Below are positions 7,832-15,903 of a stretch of 64,000 bases of DNA, one piece after another. Position 1 is the stretch's first letter, and each line of letters opens with the position of its first letter. The stretch spans positions 1 to 64,000 of the forward strand of contig NZ_JAAIKO010000021.1 in NCBI RefSeq assembly GCF_016107395.1, written 5' to 3'. Made by a program: the position numbers and the translations under genes. Origin of the DNA: Streptomyces fildesensis. GTDB taxonomy: Bacteria; Actinomycetota; Actinomycetes; Streptomycetales; Streptomycetaceae. The notes beneath the pieces were generated by a model that was not told the DNA's origin, did no database searches, and saw only the letters and a list, made by a program, of their open reading frames with translations.

Positions 7832-8755
7832 TCACATGGTGACGACGATCTTGCCGCGGGTGTGGCCCTCGGCGCTGAGCCGCTGCGCGTCCGCCGCCCG
7901 CTCCAGCGGGAAGGCGGCGGCGACCTCCACGGTGATCACACCGGCTTCGGCGAGGTCGCTGAGGGCCGAGAGGTCCGTGGCGTCCGGGCGCACCCATTGG
8001 AACCGGCCGCCCATGCCCAGCACCGCCGGGTCGGCGATGGAGACCAGCCGGCCGCTGTCGACGAGCAGGCCCGGGGAGACGGTCAGGGCGTCGCCGCCGA
8101 CCAGGTCCAGTACGGCGTGCACGCCGTCTGGGGCCAGCGCCCGTACGCGGTCGGCGAGGCCGTCCCCGTAGGTCACCGGTTCCGCGCCCAGCCCGCGCAG
8201 GTACTCGTGGTTGCGCTCGCCCGCGGTGCCGATCACCCGGGCGCCGAGGTGCTTGGCGATCTGGACGGCCATGGAGCCCACGCCGCCTGCCGCGGCGTGG
8301 ATGAGGACCGTGTCGCCCTTGCCGACGTTCAGCTCGCCGAGGAGCGCCTGGTAGGCGGTCAGGCCCGCCAGCGGAAGGCCGGCGGCCTGCTCGAAGCTGA
8401 GGTTGGACGGCTTGCGGGCCAGCGTGCGGACCGGGGCGCCGACGTACTCGGCGAACGTGCCGCGGGACAGGAAGTCCTCGCGCACATAGCCGATGACCTC
8501 GTCGCCCTCCTCGAACTCCGGGACGTCGGGACCGGTCCTGACGACGACGCCGGAGACGTCCCAGCCGGGAATGACGGGGTAGACCGCGTCGAGCATCGAG
8601 TCCAGGTAGCCGGCCTGCGCCTTCCAGTCGACGGGGTTGACCGCCGCGGCCCTGACCTTCACCAGGACGGTGTCCGGTCCGACCTTGGGGTCGGGGCGCT
8701 CGCCGTACTCCAGGGCCTCGGGCCCTCCGTAGCTGCGGTAACTGACGGCCTTCAT
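7832..8755 (-). CDS. NADP-dependent quinone oxidoreductase-like protein (MDR family)
   Basis: A 307-residue zinc-free medium-chain reductase: GroES-like N-terminus (AAAVNPVDWK), then a Rossmann fold with VLIHAAAGGVGSMAVQIAK for NADP binding. Such enzymes reduce quinones or enals. The ATG has AGGAG about eight bases upstream. It follows the MFS efflux gene by 40 bp on the same strand and so belongs to the MarR-controlled operon. The pairing of exporter and reductase fits a response to electrophilic or quinone-type toxic compounds (inference). Confidence 0.88.
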   Translation of the reverse strand: MKAVSYRSYGGPEALEYGERPDPKVGPDTVLVKVRAAAVNPVDWKAQAGYLDSMLDAVYPVIPGWDVSGVVVRTGPDVPEFEEGDEVIGYVREDFLSRGTFAEYVGAPVRTLARKPSNLSFEQAAGLPLAGLTAYQALLGELNVGKGDTVLIHAAAGGVGSMAVQIAKHLGARVIGTAGERNHEYLRGLGAEPVTYGDGLADRVRALAPDGVHAVLDLVGGDALTVSPGLLVDSGRLVSIADPAVLGMGGRFQWVRPDATDLSALSDLAEAGVITVEVAAAFPLERAADAQRLSAEGHTRGKIVVTM

Positions 8756-8795
8756 GGTGATGGCTCCTGTACGCCGTGGGGGGATCGGGCGGGGA

Positions 8796-10328
8796 TCAGA
8801 CGACGCCGGCCTTGTCGGTCGCGTCGGACTGCTCGGCCGCCTTGAGGGGGGACGGGACGGTACCGGCGGCGGAAGCCGTCACCTCGACGGTCCGGGGTCC
8901 GTGGTTGGTCCGCAAGCCGAGCCAGCTGACCAGCCCGACCAGTGCGAAGGAGACGGCCGCGATACCGAAGGTGAGGCTGAAGCCGGATTCGGCGGGCAGC
9001 GGCGGTGCTCCGGCGGGCAGGTGCTCGATCGTCTTCGACGCCAGGATGGTGGTGACCACGGCGCTGCCGATCGCGCTGCCGGTGGAGCGGGAGATCGAGT
9101 TGATGCCGTTGGCGATACCGCTCTGGTGGTGCGGGACGCTCGCCATGATGACGGCGGGCATGGCCGCGTAGCCGAAGCTGACGGCCGCACCGACGATGAG
9201 GCCGGCGCCGATCACCGAGGCGGTGTGGCTGTGGTCGAGGGCCAGCCAGCCGAAGCCGGCGGCGCCGAGCACTGCGGCCAGGCCGAGCACGACCCGCGGG
9301 CCGCGGTGCCGGACGAGACGGCCGCCGATGGGCGAGGCGAGCAGCGAGACGATCGCGCCGGGGAGCAGGAACTCGACGGAGGCCCGGAGGATGGATGCGT
9401 CGAAACCGTAGCCCGTGAGCGCCTTGGGCATCTGGACGAGGTAGGAGACGCCCAGGAAGTTCGCGAACATGCCGAAGCCGACGAGGATCCCGGCGAGGTT
9501 GGCCATCAGCACCGGGCGGTGGACGAACATCCGCATGTCGACCAGCGGCTCGCGGACCTTGAGCTCGGTCAGCACCCAGACGGCGCCCATGACGACGGCG
9601 CCGGCGAAGCTGCCCAGCGTGCGGCCGGAGGCCCAGCCCCATTCGTGGCCCTGCGAGATCGGCAGCAGGAGCAGCAGGAGGGCGATGCCGAGGGTGAGCG
9701 CGCCGAGGATGTCGGTGCGGCCGCCGGTCTTGTGCCGGGTCGCGGGGACCATGGTGACGACCGCGACCAGGGCGAGGACGGCGAAGCCGGTCGCCATCCA
9801 GAACGCGTTGCGGTAGTCGGCGTCGGGGCCGGAGGTGAGCAGGCCCGTGGCGACCAGCGCGAGACCGCTGCCGAAGGCGAGGGTGCCGCTGACCAGTGCC
9901 ATCGCACCGGGAAGCTTCTGCGGGCGGACCTCTTCGCGCAGCACCGACAGCGCCAGCGGGAAGATCGCGGTGGCGGCGCCCTGGAGCACCCGGCCGAGGA
10001 TCAGCAGCGGCAGGGAGGTCGCGAGGGCGGCGATGACGGAACCCGCGACCATGACGCCGAGTACGGCCACCAGGGTCGGCTTCTTGCCGTGCTGGTCGCC
10101 GAAGCGGCCCAGCAGCGGGGTGAAGACCGCGGCGGACAGCAGGGTCGCGGTGGTCACCCAGCTGACGTTGGCGGTCGAGGTGCCGAGGTCGTTGCGGATC
10201 AGGCCCAGGATCGGGACGGGCAGGGTCTGCATCATCGACACGACCATGGCGGCGAGGCTCAGGGCGAAGACGATGACCGTCTCGTTCCGGTGCCCGGCTT
10301 CGGCGGGTGCGGTGGTGGCTTGGCTCAT
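8796..10328 (-). CDS. MFS transporter, DHA2-type drug exporter
   Basis: A 510-residue major facilitator with the length and 14-helix pattern of the DHA2 (EmrB/QacA-like) drug:proton antiporters. Visible motifs are GRFGDQHGKKP (motif A after helix 2) and LGRVLQGAATAIFPLALS. The ATG has AAGGA eleven bases upstream. It is first gene of an operon with the oxidoreductase and is divergent from a MarR gene; the shared 150-bp intergenic region holds two identical 16-bp MarR-type operators. Substrate unknown. Confidence 0.9.
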   Translation of the reverse strand: MSQATTAPAEAGHRNETVIVFALSLAAMVVSMMQTLPVPILGLIRNDLGTSTANVSWVTTATLLSAAVFTPLLGRFGDQHGKKPTLVAVLGVMVAGSVIAALATSLPLLILGRVLQGAATAIFPLALSVLREEVRPQKLPGAMALVSGTLAFGSGLALVATGLLTSGPDADYRNAFWMATGFAVLALVAVVTMVPATRHKTGGRTDILGALTLGIALLLLLLPISQGHEWGWASGRTLGSFAGAVVMGAVWVLTELKVREPLVDMRMFVHRPVLMANLAGILVGFGMFANFLGVSYLVQMPKALTGYGFDASILRASVEFLLPGAIVSLLASPIGGRLVRHRGPRVVLGLAAVLGAAGFGWLALDHSHTASVIGAGLIVGAAVSFGYAAMPAVIMASVPHHQSGIANGINSISRSTGSAIGSAVVTTILASKTIEHLPAGAPPLPAESGFSLTFGIAAVSFALVGLVSWLGLRTNHGPRTVEVTASAAGTVPSPLKAAEQSDATDKAGVV

Positions 10329-10380
10329 GGCTGGCGGGTCCTTCTCATTGCTTCACACCATTGCTTCACAACTTGGATGC

Positions 10381-10396
10381 TTGATGTCGTCAAGCA
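10381..10396. promoter_or_regulatory. MarR-type operator, copy 1
   Basis: TTGATGTCGTCAAGCA lies within the palindrome GCTTGATGTCGTCAAGC. It sits just downstream of the probable promoter of the MFS operon, so a bound repressor would block it. The same 16 bases recur at 10444-10459. Confidence 0.7.
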
Positions 10397-10405
10397 ACTC
10401 GACAG

Positions 10406-10435
10406 ACGGTAGACCTCAATAGTTAAGGACGTCAA
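10406..10435 (-). promoter_or_regulatory. Probable promoter of the MFS operon
   Basis: On the minus strand TTGACG (10435-10430) is followed after 18 bp by TACCGT (10411-10406). The operator at 10381-10396 lies immediately downstream. Confidence 0.45.
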
Positions 10436-10443
10436 GTTAATGA

Positions 10444-10472
10444 TTGATGTCGTCAAGCATTTTGAGTACACT
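10444..10472 (+). promoter_or_regulatory. Leaderless promoter of marR overlapped by operator copy 2
   Basis: TTGATG (10444-10449), a 17-bp spacer and TACACT (10467-10472) make a good housekeeping promoter. The ATG of the MarR gene begins seven bases after the -10 box, so transcription probably starts at the start codon; there is no ribosome binding site. The operator TTGATGTCGTCAAGCA (10444-10459) covers the -35 box and spacer. Confidence 0.6.
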
Positions 10473-10478
10473 CGACCC

Positions 10479-10919
10479 ATGAGCGCCACCACCCCGAACG
10501 TCCCGACCAAGCTCGAGCTCCTGGAGCTGCTGGCCGCCATCGGCACCGCCCAGTGGCGGGATTTCGCGGCCGCCGCCGCCCACCACGGCCTCACCTCCAC
10601 CCAGGCCAAGGTCCTCGCCCAGCTCGACGGCCCGCTGCCGATGCGCGGTCTCGCGGCGCTGCTGGTGTGCGACGCGTCGAACGTCACCGGGATCGTGGAC
10701 CGGCTGGAGGCGCGGTCGCTCGTCCGCCGCGAGGCGGACCCCGCCGACCGCCGGGTCAAGAACGTCGTGGCGACCGACGAGGGCCGCGACACCATCCGGC
10801 GCGTGCGCGAGGAGATGCAGGCGACGCACGGCGCGCTCGACGCCCTGGACGAGGACGAGAGCGCGACGCTCTACGCCCTGCTGGGACGGCTCCGCCCGGC
10901 GATGGAGAACAACGCCTGA
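10479..10919 (+). CDS. MarR family transcriptional regulator
   Basis: A winged-helix repressor of 146 residues. The recognition region (MRGLAALLVCDASNVTGIVDRLEARSLVRREADPADRR) is typical, including the wing DPADRR. MarR proteins usually lose DNA affinity on binding phenolic or drug-like ligands. It is divergent from an MFS exporter/oxidoreductase operon, and two identical operators lie between them, one overlapping its own promoter, so it most likely represses both. ATG 10479 is chosen because it coincides with a predicted transcription start. Confidence 0.9.
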   Translation: MSATTPNVPTKLELLELLAAIGTAQWRDFAAAAAHHGLTSTQAKVLAQLDGPLPMRGLAALLVCDASNVTGIVDRLEARSLVRREADPADRRVKNVVATDEGRDTIRRVREEMQATHGALDALDEDESATLYALLGRLRPAMENNA

Positions 10920-10952
10920 CCCGTCCGGGTAAAGCGCCTGAGACCCGTCCGG
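10913..10952. repeat. Direct repeat across the end of the MarR gene
   Basis: CGCCTGACCCGTCCGG (10913-10928) recurs as CGCCTGA-GA-CCCGTCCGG (10935-10952). The first copy contains the MarR stop codon; the second ends just before the stop of the convergent gene. Confidence 0.6.
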
Positions 10953-10953
10953 A

Positions 10954-11847
10954 TCAGCGGCGGCGCAGCGCCGCCGCGAGCGCGCGCACCTCACGGCCCG
11001 CGAAACCGGGCTCCCGCCCCAGCGCGCGGACCAGGTCGTCTCGCACCGCGCGGGTGCGTCCCGCCGCGACCAGCGCCAGCGATTCGGCGAGCGCGGCCGG
11101 GAGCGACGGGTGGTACCAGGGCTCCGCGGCGTCCTCGTCGAACCAGCGAACGGCCGGGAACGAGCTGTGCACCTTGGGCTGGTGGTCGCCGAACCACGAC
11201 CAGGTCCCGGGGTCGAGCGACACATTGACCACATGGCCGGCGGGCAGCGTACGCACCCACGGGCGTGACGCGTCCTGCTGCCAGCGCCAGTGGCCCGGGC
11301 TGGTCCTGCCCCGCTGGGTGACACCCACGTAGCGCAGCTTGCGGCGGATCACCGGCCACGGCTCGCGGCTCTCCTCGATCCAGCCGGCGAGCGCGCGGTG
11401 CAGGGTGTCGAAGGTGTTGCCCCGGAACACGACGTCCACGAGGGCGACCGGCCGCTTCCGGCGGGCCAGCGCGTACGGGTCGAGCCCCGCCGCGGCGAGG
11501 TGCTCGCGGAATCGTGCCCGCATCGCGGGCGTCCAGCCCTGGTCGCTGGTGCACGACACCGGCAGCCGCAGCAGCCGGCCCTCCCACGACGAGCCCTCGA
11601 ACGCGCCGGTCAGCAGGTCGTACATGCTGTCCAGCGACCGTCCGACGAAGCACAGCTCGGCGCCGTCGGAGCGGGCCAGCACCTTCGCGGCGCATTCGGT
11701 GAGCGACGGCAGATAGCGGAGCCGGACCGGCGGCGCGCCCTCGGTGAGCGTGCCGAGCCGGTCCGGGCCGGCACCCGCGGACGTGGCGAGGTTCCAGCGG
11801 AACGGCTGCGGCGGGGCGGCGGGGGACGCGGTCGGTCGAGCGGGCAT
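10954..11847 (-). CDS. Uncharacterised protein with a phosphoribosyltransferase-like segment
   Basis: A 297-residue soluble protein I do not recognise with certainty. The stretch VALVDVVFRGNTFDTLHRAL looks like the PRPP-binding loop of phosphoribosyltransferases (hydrophobic strand, acidic residues, then G-x-T), and the upstream LCFVGRSLDSMYDLL could be the pyrophosphate loop. Other blocks (WFGDHQPKVHSSFPAVRWF) match no family I know. ATG 11847 has GGGGCGT before it; ATG 11883 is also in frame. It converges on the MarR gene and lies downstream of GntR on the same strand. Confidence 0.65.
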   Translation of the reverse strand: MPARPTASPAAPPQPFRWNLATSAGAGPDRLGTLTEGAPPVRLRYLPSLTECAAKVLARSDGAELCFVGRSLDSMYDLLTGAFEGSSWEGRLLRLPVSCTSDQGWTPAMRARFREHLAAAGLDPYALARRKRPVALVDVVFRGNTFDTLHRALAGWIEESREPWPVIRRKLRYVGVTQRGRTSPGHWRWQQDASRPWVRTLPAGHVVNVSLDPGTWSWFGDHQPKVHSSFPAVRWFDEDAAEPWYHPSLPAALAESLALVAAGRTRAVRDDLVRALGREPGFAGREVRALAAALRRR

Positions 11848-11912
11848 ACGCCCCAGTGGATCACCACCGGCCGACCGGGTCATCCGGTTTTCCAGCCGCC
11901 TGCCCATGGTCG

Positions 11913-12620
11913 CTACGGCGCGAGGATATCCAGTTCGCGCAGCGCGCCCAGGCAGATCTCCCGCATCAGGCTCTCCGCGCCGGCCGCGTCCCGCGCCCGG
12001 ACCGCCTCGGCGACCCGTACGTGCAGCGTGACCGCCTCGGGGTCGGGAGCGGTGAACATCACGTGGTGTTCGGTACGGCCGGTCAGCACCTCGGCCACGA
12101 CATCGCCGAGCCGGGCGAACATCTCGTTGCCCGAGGCCTGGAGCATGACGCGGTGGAACGCGACATCGTGCACCAGGTACTCGCCCAGATCCGCGGCCCG
12201 GCCGGCCGCGGCCATGTCGGACGCGAGCACCGTCAGTTCCCGGCACTGGCCCGGGGTGGCGGCCAGCGCGGCGAGCCCGGCGGCCACCGGCTCGACGGCG
12301 GTGCGCAGCATCGTCAGCGAACGCAGCTGGCGGGGGCGGTCGGCGCCGGCCAGCCGCCAGCGGATGACCGCCGGGTCGAAGACGTTCCACTCCTCGGTGC
12401 GCCGCACCGTGACGCCGACCCGGCGGCGGGTCTCGACCAAGTGCATGGCCTCCAGGACGCGGACGGCCTCACGGACGACGGTGCGTGACACCCCGTACCG
12501 CACTTCGAGCTCGTCGATGCGCAGCACCGTGCCGGGCGGGTAGCCGCCCGAGGCGATGGCGGGCCCGAGTTCGGCCAGTACGCGGGCGTGCAGGCCGCCG
12601 CTCTCTCCCTGCTGAGGCAT
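11913..12620 (-). CDS. GntR family regulator, FadR subfamily (gluconate operon)
   Basis: About 235 residues: N-terminal winged helix (RIDELEVRYGVSRTVVREAVRVLEAMHLVETRRR) and an all-helical FCD effector domain with conserved His and Asp residues (LVHDVAFHRVML; HVRVAEAV). FadR-type regulators bind carboxylated sugars or acids. It is divergent from gntK-gntP, so gluconate or its 6-phosphate is the likely effector. I use ATG 12620; GTG 12644 is in frame. A palindrome TATGA-N5-TCATA lies 30 bp upstream. Confidence 0.88.
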   Translation of the reverse strand: MPQQGESGGLHARVLAELGPAIASGGYPPGTVLRIDELEVRYGVSRTVVREAVRVLEAMHLVETRRRVGVTVRRTEEWNVFDPAVIRWRLAGADRPRQLRSLTMLRTAVEPVAAGLAALAATPGQCRELTVLASDMAAAGRAADLGEYLVHDVAFHRVMLQASGNEMFARLGDVVAEVLTGRTEHHVMFTAPDPEAVTLHVRVAEAVRARDAAGAESLMREICLGALRELDILAP

Positions 12621-12649
12621 GGGTGACAGCCTATGTGCCACCACCTTGG

Positions 12650-12664
12650 TATGACGTTTTCATA
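12650..12664. promoter_or_regulatory. Candidate GntR operator
   Basis: TATGACGTTTTCATA has perfect 5-bp arms (TATGA/TCATA) around a 5-bp spacer. It lies between the divergent GntR and gluconokinase genes. Confidence 0.5.
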
Positions 12665-12735
12665 TCGAGCTCTTGAATAAGTAGTACCTATGGCGTTTAT
12701 TGGTGCCAGCCGCTTGCACAAGGAGGTACGAGCGC

Positions 12736-13272
12736 ATGACTGCCGAACCCGCGCAGCACCAGCCGCAGCACCAGCCGAGCCCCCCGGTCGTCGTCGTCAT
12801 GGGCGTGTCCGGATCGGGCAAGTCCACGGTCGGCGGCCTGCTCGCCGAACGGCTGGGCGTCCCCTACGCCGAGGCGGACGACTTCCACCCGCCGGCGAAC
12901 ATCGCCAAGATGTCGGCCGGCCATCCGCTGGACGACTCCGACCGCGAGCCGTGGCTGGACGCCATCGCGAACTGGGTCACCGAACGCGACGGGCTGGGCG
13001 GTGTGGTCAGCTGCTCCGCCCTGCGGCGCCGCTACCGCGACCGGCTCCGCGCCGCCGCCCCCCGGTTGTTCTTCCTGCACCTGGACGGCCCGCCCGAGCT
13101 GATCGCCGCGCGGCTCGCGGCCCGCATGCAGCACTTCATGCCGCCCGGTCTGCTGCGCTCCCAGCTCGAAGCCCTCGAACCGCTGGACGCCGACGAGGCG
13201 GGTGCCGTCGTCACGATCGACGGCGGCCCGCAGCAGATCGCCGAGCGCGCGTACGCCGCGCTTCCCCGCTGA
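12736..13272 (+). CDS. gntK: Gluconokinase
   Basis: A 178-residue cytoplasmic kinase that phosphorylates D-gluconate to 6-phosphogluconate for the pentose phosphate pathway. The Walker A loop GVSGSGKST is at residues 23-31, followed by the gluconokinase signatures ADDFHPPANIAKMSAGHPL, VSCSALRRRYRD and the C-terminal H-F-M-P-x-x-L-L-x-S-Q block. The ATG has a strong AAGGAGGT eight bases upstream. It is followed 36 bp later by a GntP permease and is divergent from a GntR regulator: a complete gluconate uptake module. Confidence 0.95.
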   Translation: MTAEPAQHQPQHQPSPPVVVVMGVSGSGKSTVGGLLAERLGVPYAEADDFHPPANIAKMSAGHPLDDSDREPWLDAIANWVTERDGLGGVVSCSALRRRYRDRLRAAAPRLFFLHLDGPPELIAARLAARMQHFMPPGLLRSQLEALEPLDADEAGAVVTIDGGPQQIAERAYAALPR

Positions 13273-13308
13273 CCCCCACATCCGCCGCCGTCCCCCTGGA
13301 GTACGAAC

Positions 13309-14706
13309 GTGTCTGCACTCAGCGTCGAGCTGCTGGCCGCGACGACCGCGCCGCCCATCACCTCCGCCGGTGACACCCGGCTCGGCATCGCCGCACTCGT
13401 CGGCATCGCCGTCATCATCGTGCTGATCACCCGCTGGAAGGTGCACGCCTTCCTCGCCCTCACCATCGGCTCGCTCGTGCTCGGCGCGGTGGCGGGCGCA
13501 CCGCTGGCGAAGGCCGTCACGAGCTTCACGACGGGTCTCGGCTCGACGGTCGCGGGGGTCGGCGTGCTCATCGCGCTCGGTGCCGTCCTCGGCAAACTGC
13601 TGGCGGACTCGGGCGGCGCCGACCAGATCGTCGACACCATCCTGGCCCGCACCAGCGAACGCCGGATGCCATGGGCCATGGCGGGGATCGCGGGCCTGAT
13701 CGGGCTGCCGCTCTTCTTCGAGGTCGGCATCGTGCTGCTGATACCCGTAGTCCTGCTGGTCGCCCGGCGCGGCAACTACTCGCTGATGCGGGTCGGCATC
13801 CCGGCGCTGGCCGGGCTCTCCGTCATGCACGGCCTGGTGCCGCCGCACCCCGGCCCGCTCGCCGCCATCGACGCCATCCACGCCGACCTCGGCACCACCC
13901 TGGCGCTCGGTGTCCTCGTCGCGCTGCCCACTCTCGCCATCGCGGGGCCGCTCTTCGGCCGGGTGGCCGACCGCTGGGTGAAGGTCGACCCGCCGGAGAA
14001 CCTCACCCCGGCCCGCGCCTCGGACGACCTCGAGCGGCGTCCCAGCTTCACCGCGACGGTGTGCACGATGCTGCTGCCGGTGGCGCTGATGCTCGCCAAG
14101 GCGCTGGTGGACGTCATGGTCGACGACCAGCAGAGCCTGGTCTACCGGACCTTCGACGTGCTCGGCACGCCGCTGATCGCGCTGCTCGCCGCCGTCGTCC
14201 TGGCCATGTTCACCATGGGCCGCGCGGCCGGGTTCACCAAGGAACGGATCTCCTCGACCGTCGAGAAGTCGCTCGCCCCGATCGCCGGCATCCTGCTCAT
14301 CGTCGGCGCGGGTGGCGGGTTCAAGCAGACGCTGATCGACGCCGGGGTCGGCAACATGATCCTCAACTGGTCCGACAGCTGGAACATCTCACCGCTGCTG
14401 CTCGCCTGGCTGATCGCCGTCCTCATCCGGGTCGCCACCGGCTCCGCGACCGTCGCCACGATCTCCGCGGCCGGCCTCGTGGCACCGCTCGCGACCGACA
14501 TGTCGACAACTCATGCGGCGCTGCTGGTACTCGCCGTCGGAGCCGGCTCGCTGTTCTTCTCGCATGTCAACGACGCCGGGTTCTGGCTCGTGAAGGAGTA
14601 CTTCGGGATGGATGTCCCGCAGACCCTCAAGTCGTGGTCGACGATGGAGACAGTGATCTCGGTGGTGGCCCTAGGCTTCGTCCTGCTGCTCTCGCTCGTT
14701 CTGTAG
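13309..14706 (+). CDS. gntP: GntP family gluconate:proton symporter
   Basis: A 465-residue membrane permease with 12-14 helices. Family motifs are visible, such as LPLFFEVGIVLLIPV, HGLVPPHPGPLAAI, RVATGSATVATISAAG and FFSHVNDAGFW. The GTG start has GGAG eight bases upstream. It lies directly behind gntK, so uptake and phosphorylation of gluconate are co-expressed; control by the divergent GntR is expected. Related sugar acids cannot be excluded as substrates. Confidence 0.95.
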   Translation: MSALSVELLAATTAPPITSAGDTRLGIAALVGIAVIIVLITRWKVHAFLALTIGSLVLGAVAGAPLAKAVTSFTTGLGSTVAGVGVLIALGAVLGKLLADSGGADQIVDTILARTSERRMPWAMAGIAGLIGLPLFFEVGIVLLIPVVLLVARRGNYSLMRVGIPALAGLSVMHGLVPPHPGPLAAIDAIHADLGTTLALGVLVALPTLAIAGPLFGRVADRWVKVDPPENLTPARASDDLERRPSFTATVCTMLLPVALMLAKALVDVMVDDQQSLVYRTFDVLGTPLIALLAAVVLAMFTMGRAAGFTKERISSTVEKSLAPIAGILLIVGAGGGFKQTLIDAGVGNMILNWSDSWNISPLLLAWLIAVLIRVATGSATVATISAAGLVAPLATDMSTTHAALLVLAVGAGSLFFSHVNDAGFWLVKEYFGMDVPQTLKSWSTMETVISVVALGFVLLLSLVL

Positions 14707-14746
14707 TGCGAGGCGGCGTCAGAGGACAGTCCTGGGGAGGGCACGC

Positions 14747-15685
14747 ATGGGCACGACGGCGATTGTCGATACAACGGGCACGGAGCCGTATCTCATGGAA
14801 CTGGCTCCGGACGTCCATGCGTTCTGCCAGCCCGACGGCGGCTGGTGCCTGAGCAACGCGGGCTTCGTCAGCGACGGCACGAGCACGCTGCTCGTGGACA
14901 CCGCCGCCACCGAGCGCCGTGCCCGGCTGCTGCGGGACGCCATCACGACGGCGGGCGTGCCGCATCCGGAGTACGTGGTCAACACCCACCACCACGGCGA
15001 CCACACCTACGGCAACGGCCTGTTCGCGGCGGGCGGCTCGACCGTCGTCGGGCACACCGCGTGCCGCCTGGAGCTGCTGGCGGCCGGCCGCCAGCTGCAC
15101 GGGGTCTGGCCCGACGTCGACTACGGCGACATCGAGATCACCGCGCCCACCGTCACGTACTCCGAATCGATGCGGCTGCACACGGCCGGCTCGGAAATAC
15201 GGCTGTTCCACCCCGGGGTGGCCCACACGCCGGGCGACACCATCGTGTGGCTGCCGCGCCAGCGCATCGTCTTCACCGGTGACCTGGTCTTCAACGGCGG
15301 CACGCCGTTCATCCTGATGGGGTCCCTGACCGGGTCGCTGCGCGCGCTGGACCTGCTGCGGTCGCTGGACGCCGAGATCGTCGTCCCCGGGCACGGCCCG
15401 GTCACCGACCCCGGCGTCTACGACACCATGGAGCGGTATCTGCGCAACCTCGGCTGTCTCGCGGACACCGGCCGCGCCGCCGGCCACACCCCGCTGCAGA
15501 CCGCCCGCGCCGCCGACCTCGGGGCCTTCGCCCAACTCCGTGAGTCCGAGCGGCTGGTCGCCAACCTGCACCGGGTCTACGCCGAACTCGACGGCATCGC
15601 GCCGGGCGCCCCGCTGGACGTGGCGGCGGCGTTCGCCGACATGACGGAGATGAACGGCGGCGTGCCGGTGGCCTGCCACGCGTAA
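14747..15685 (+). CDS. MBL-fold metallo-hydrolase
   Basis: A 312-residue metallo-beta-lactamase-fold hydrolase. The zinc motif HHHGDHTYGN (H-x-H-x-D-H type) is present, with later ligands in GVAHTPGD, FTGDLVF and VPGHGPV. The ATG has GGGGAGG seven bases upstream. This branch includes many uncharacterised hydrolases of lactones, thioesters or phosphodiesters. It is 40 bp downstream of gntP on the same strand but shows no obvious gluconate link. Confidence 0.85.
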   Translation: MGTTAIVDTTGTEPYLMELAPDVHAFCQPDGGWCLSNAGFVSDGTSTLLVDTAATERRARLLRDAITTAGVPHPEYVVNTHHHGDHTYGNGLFAAGGSTVVGHTACRLELLAAGRQLHGVWPDVDYGDIEITAPTVTYSESMRLHTAGSEIRLFHPGVAHTPGDTIVWLPRQRIVFTGDLVFNGGTPFILMGSLTGSLRALDLLRSLDAEIVVPGHGPVTDPGVYDTMERYLRNLGCLADTGRAAGHTPLQTARAADLGAFAQLRESERLVANLHRVYAELDGIAPGAPLDVAAAFADMTEMNGGVPVACHA

Positions 15686-15903
15686 TGCCCTTCCGGCGGA
15701 TCATGGCTGTCCGGTCCAGCCGGTCTCCGGCCGGCAGGTGGCCCGTCGCGGCAGAACGGGCGGCTCCCCCGGCACCCGTTCACGCGGCGGTGACCGGTCC
15801 TCGGCGACACCGGGAGCCGCCGTTCCGGGTGGGGCCGCGCGTGATCGGCCGGACGGGCCTCAGCGGTGTCTATCGGGCCGCAAGGTGCCGCCCGGCGGCA
15901 ATG

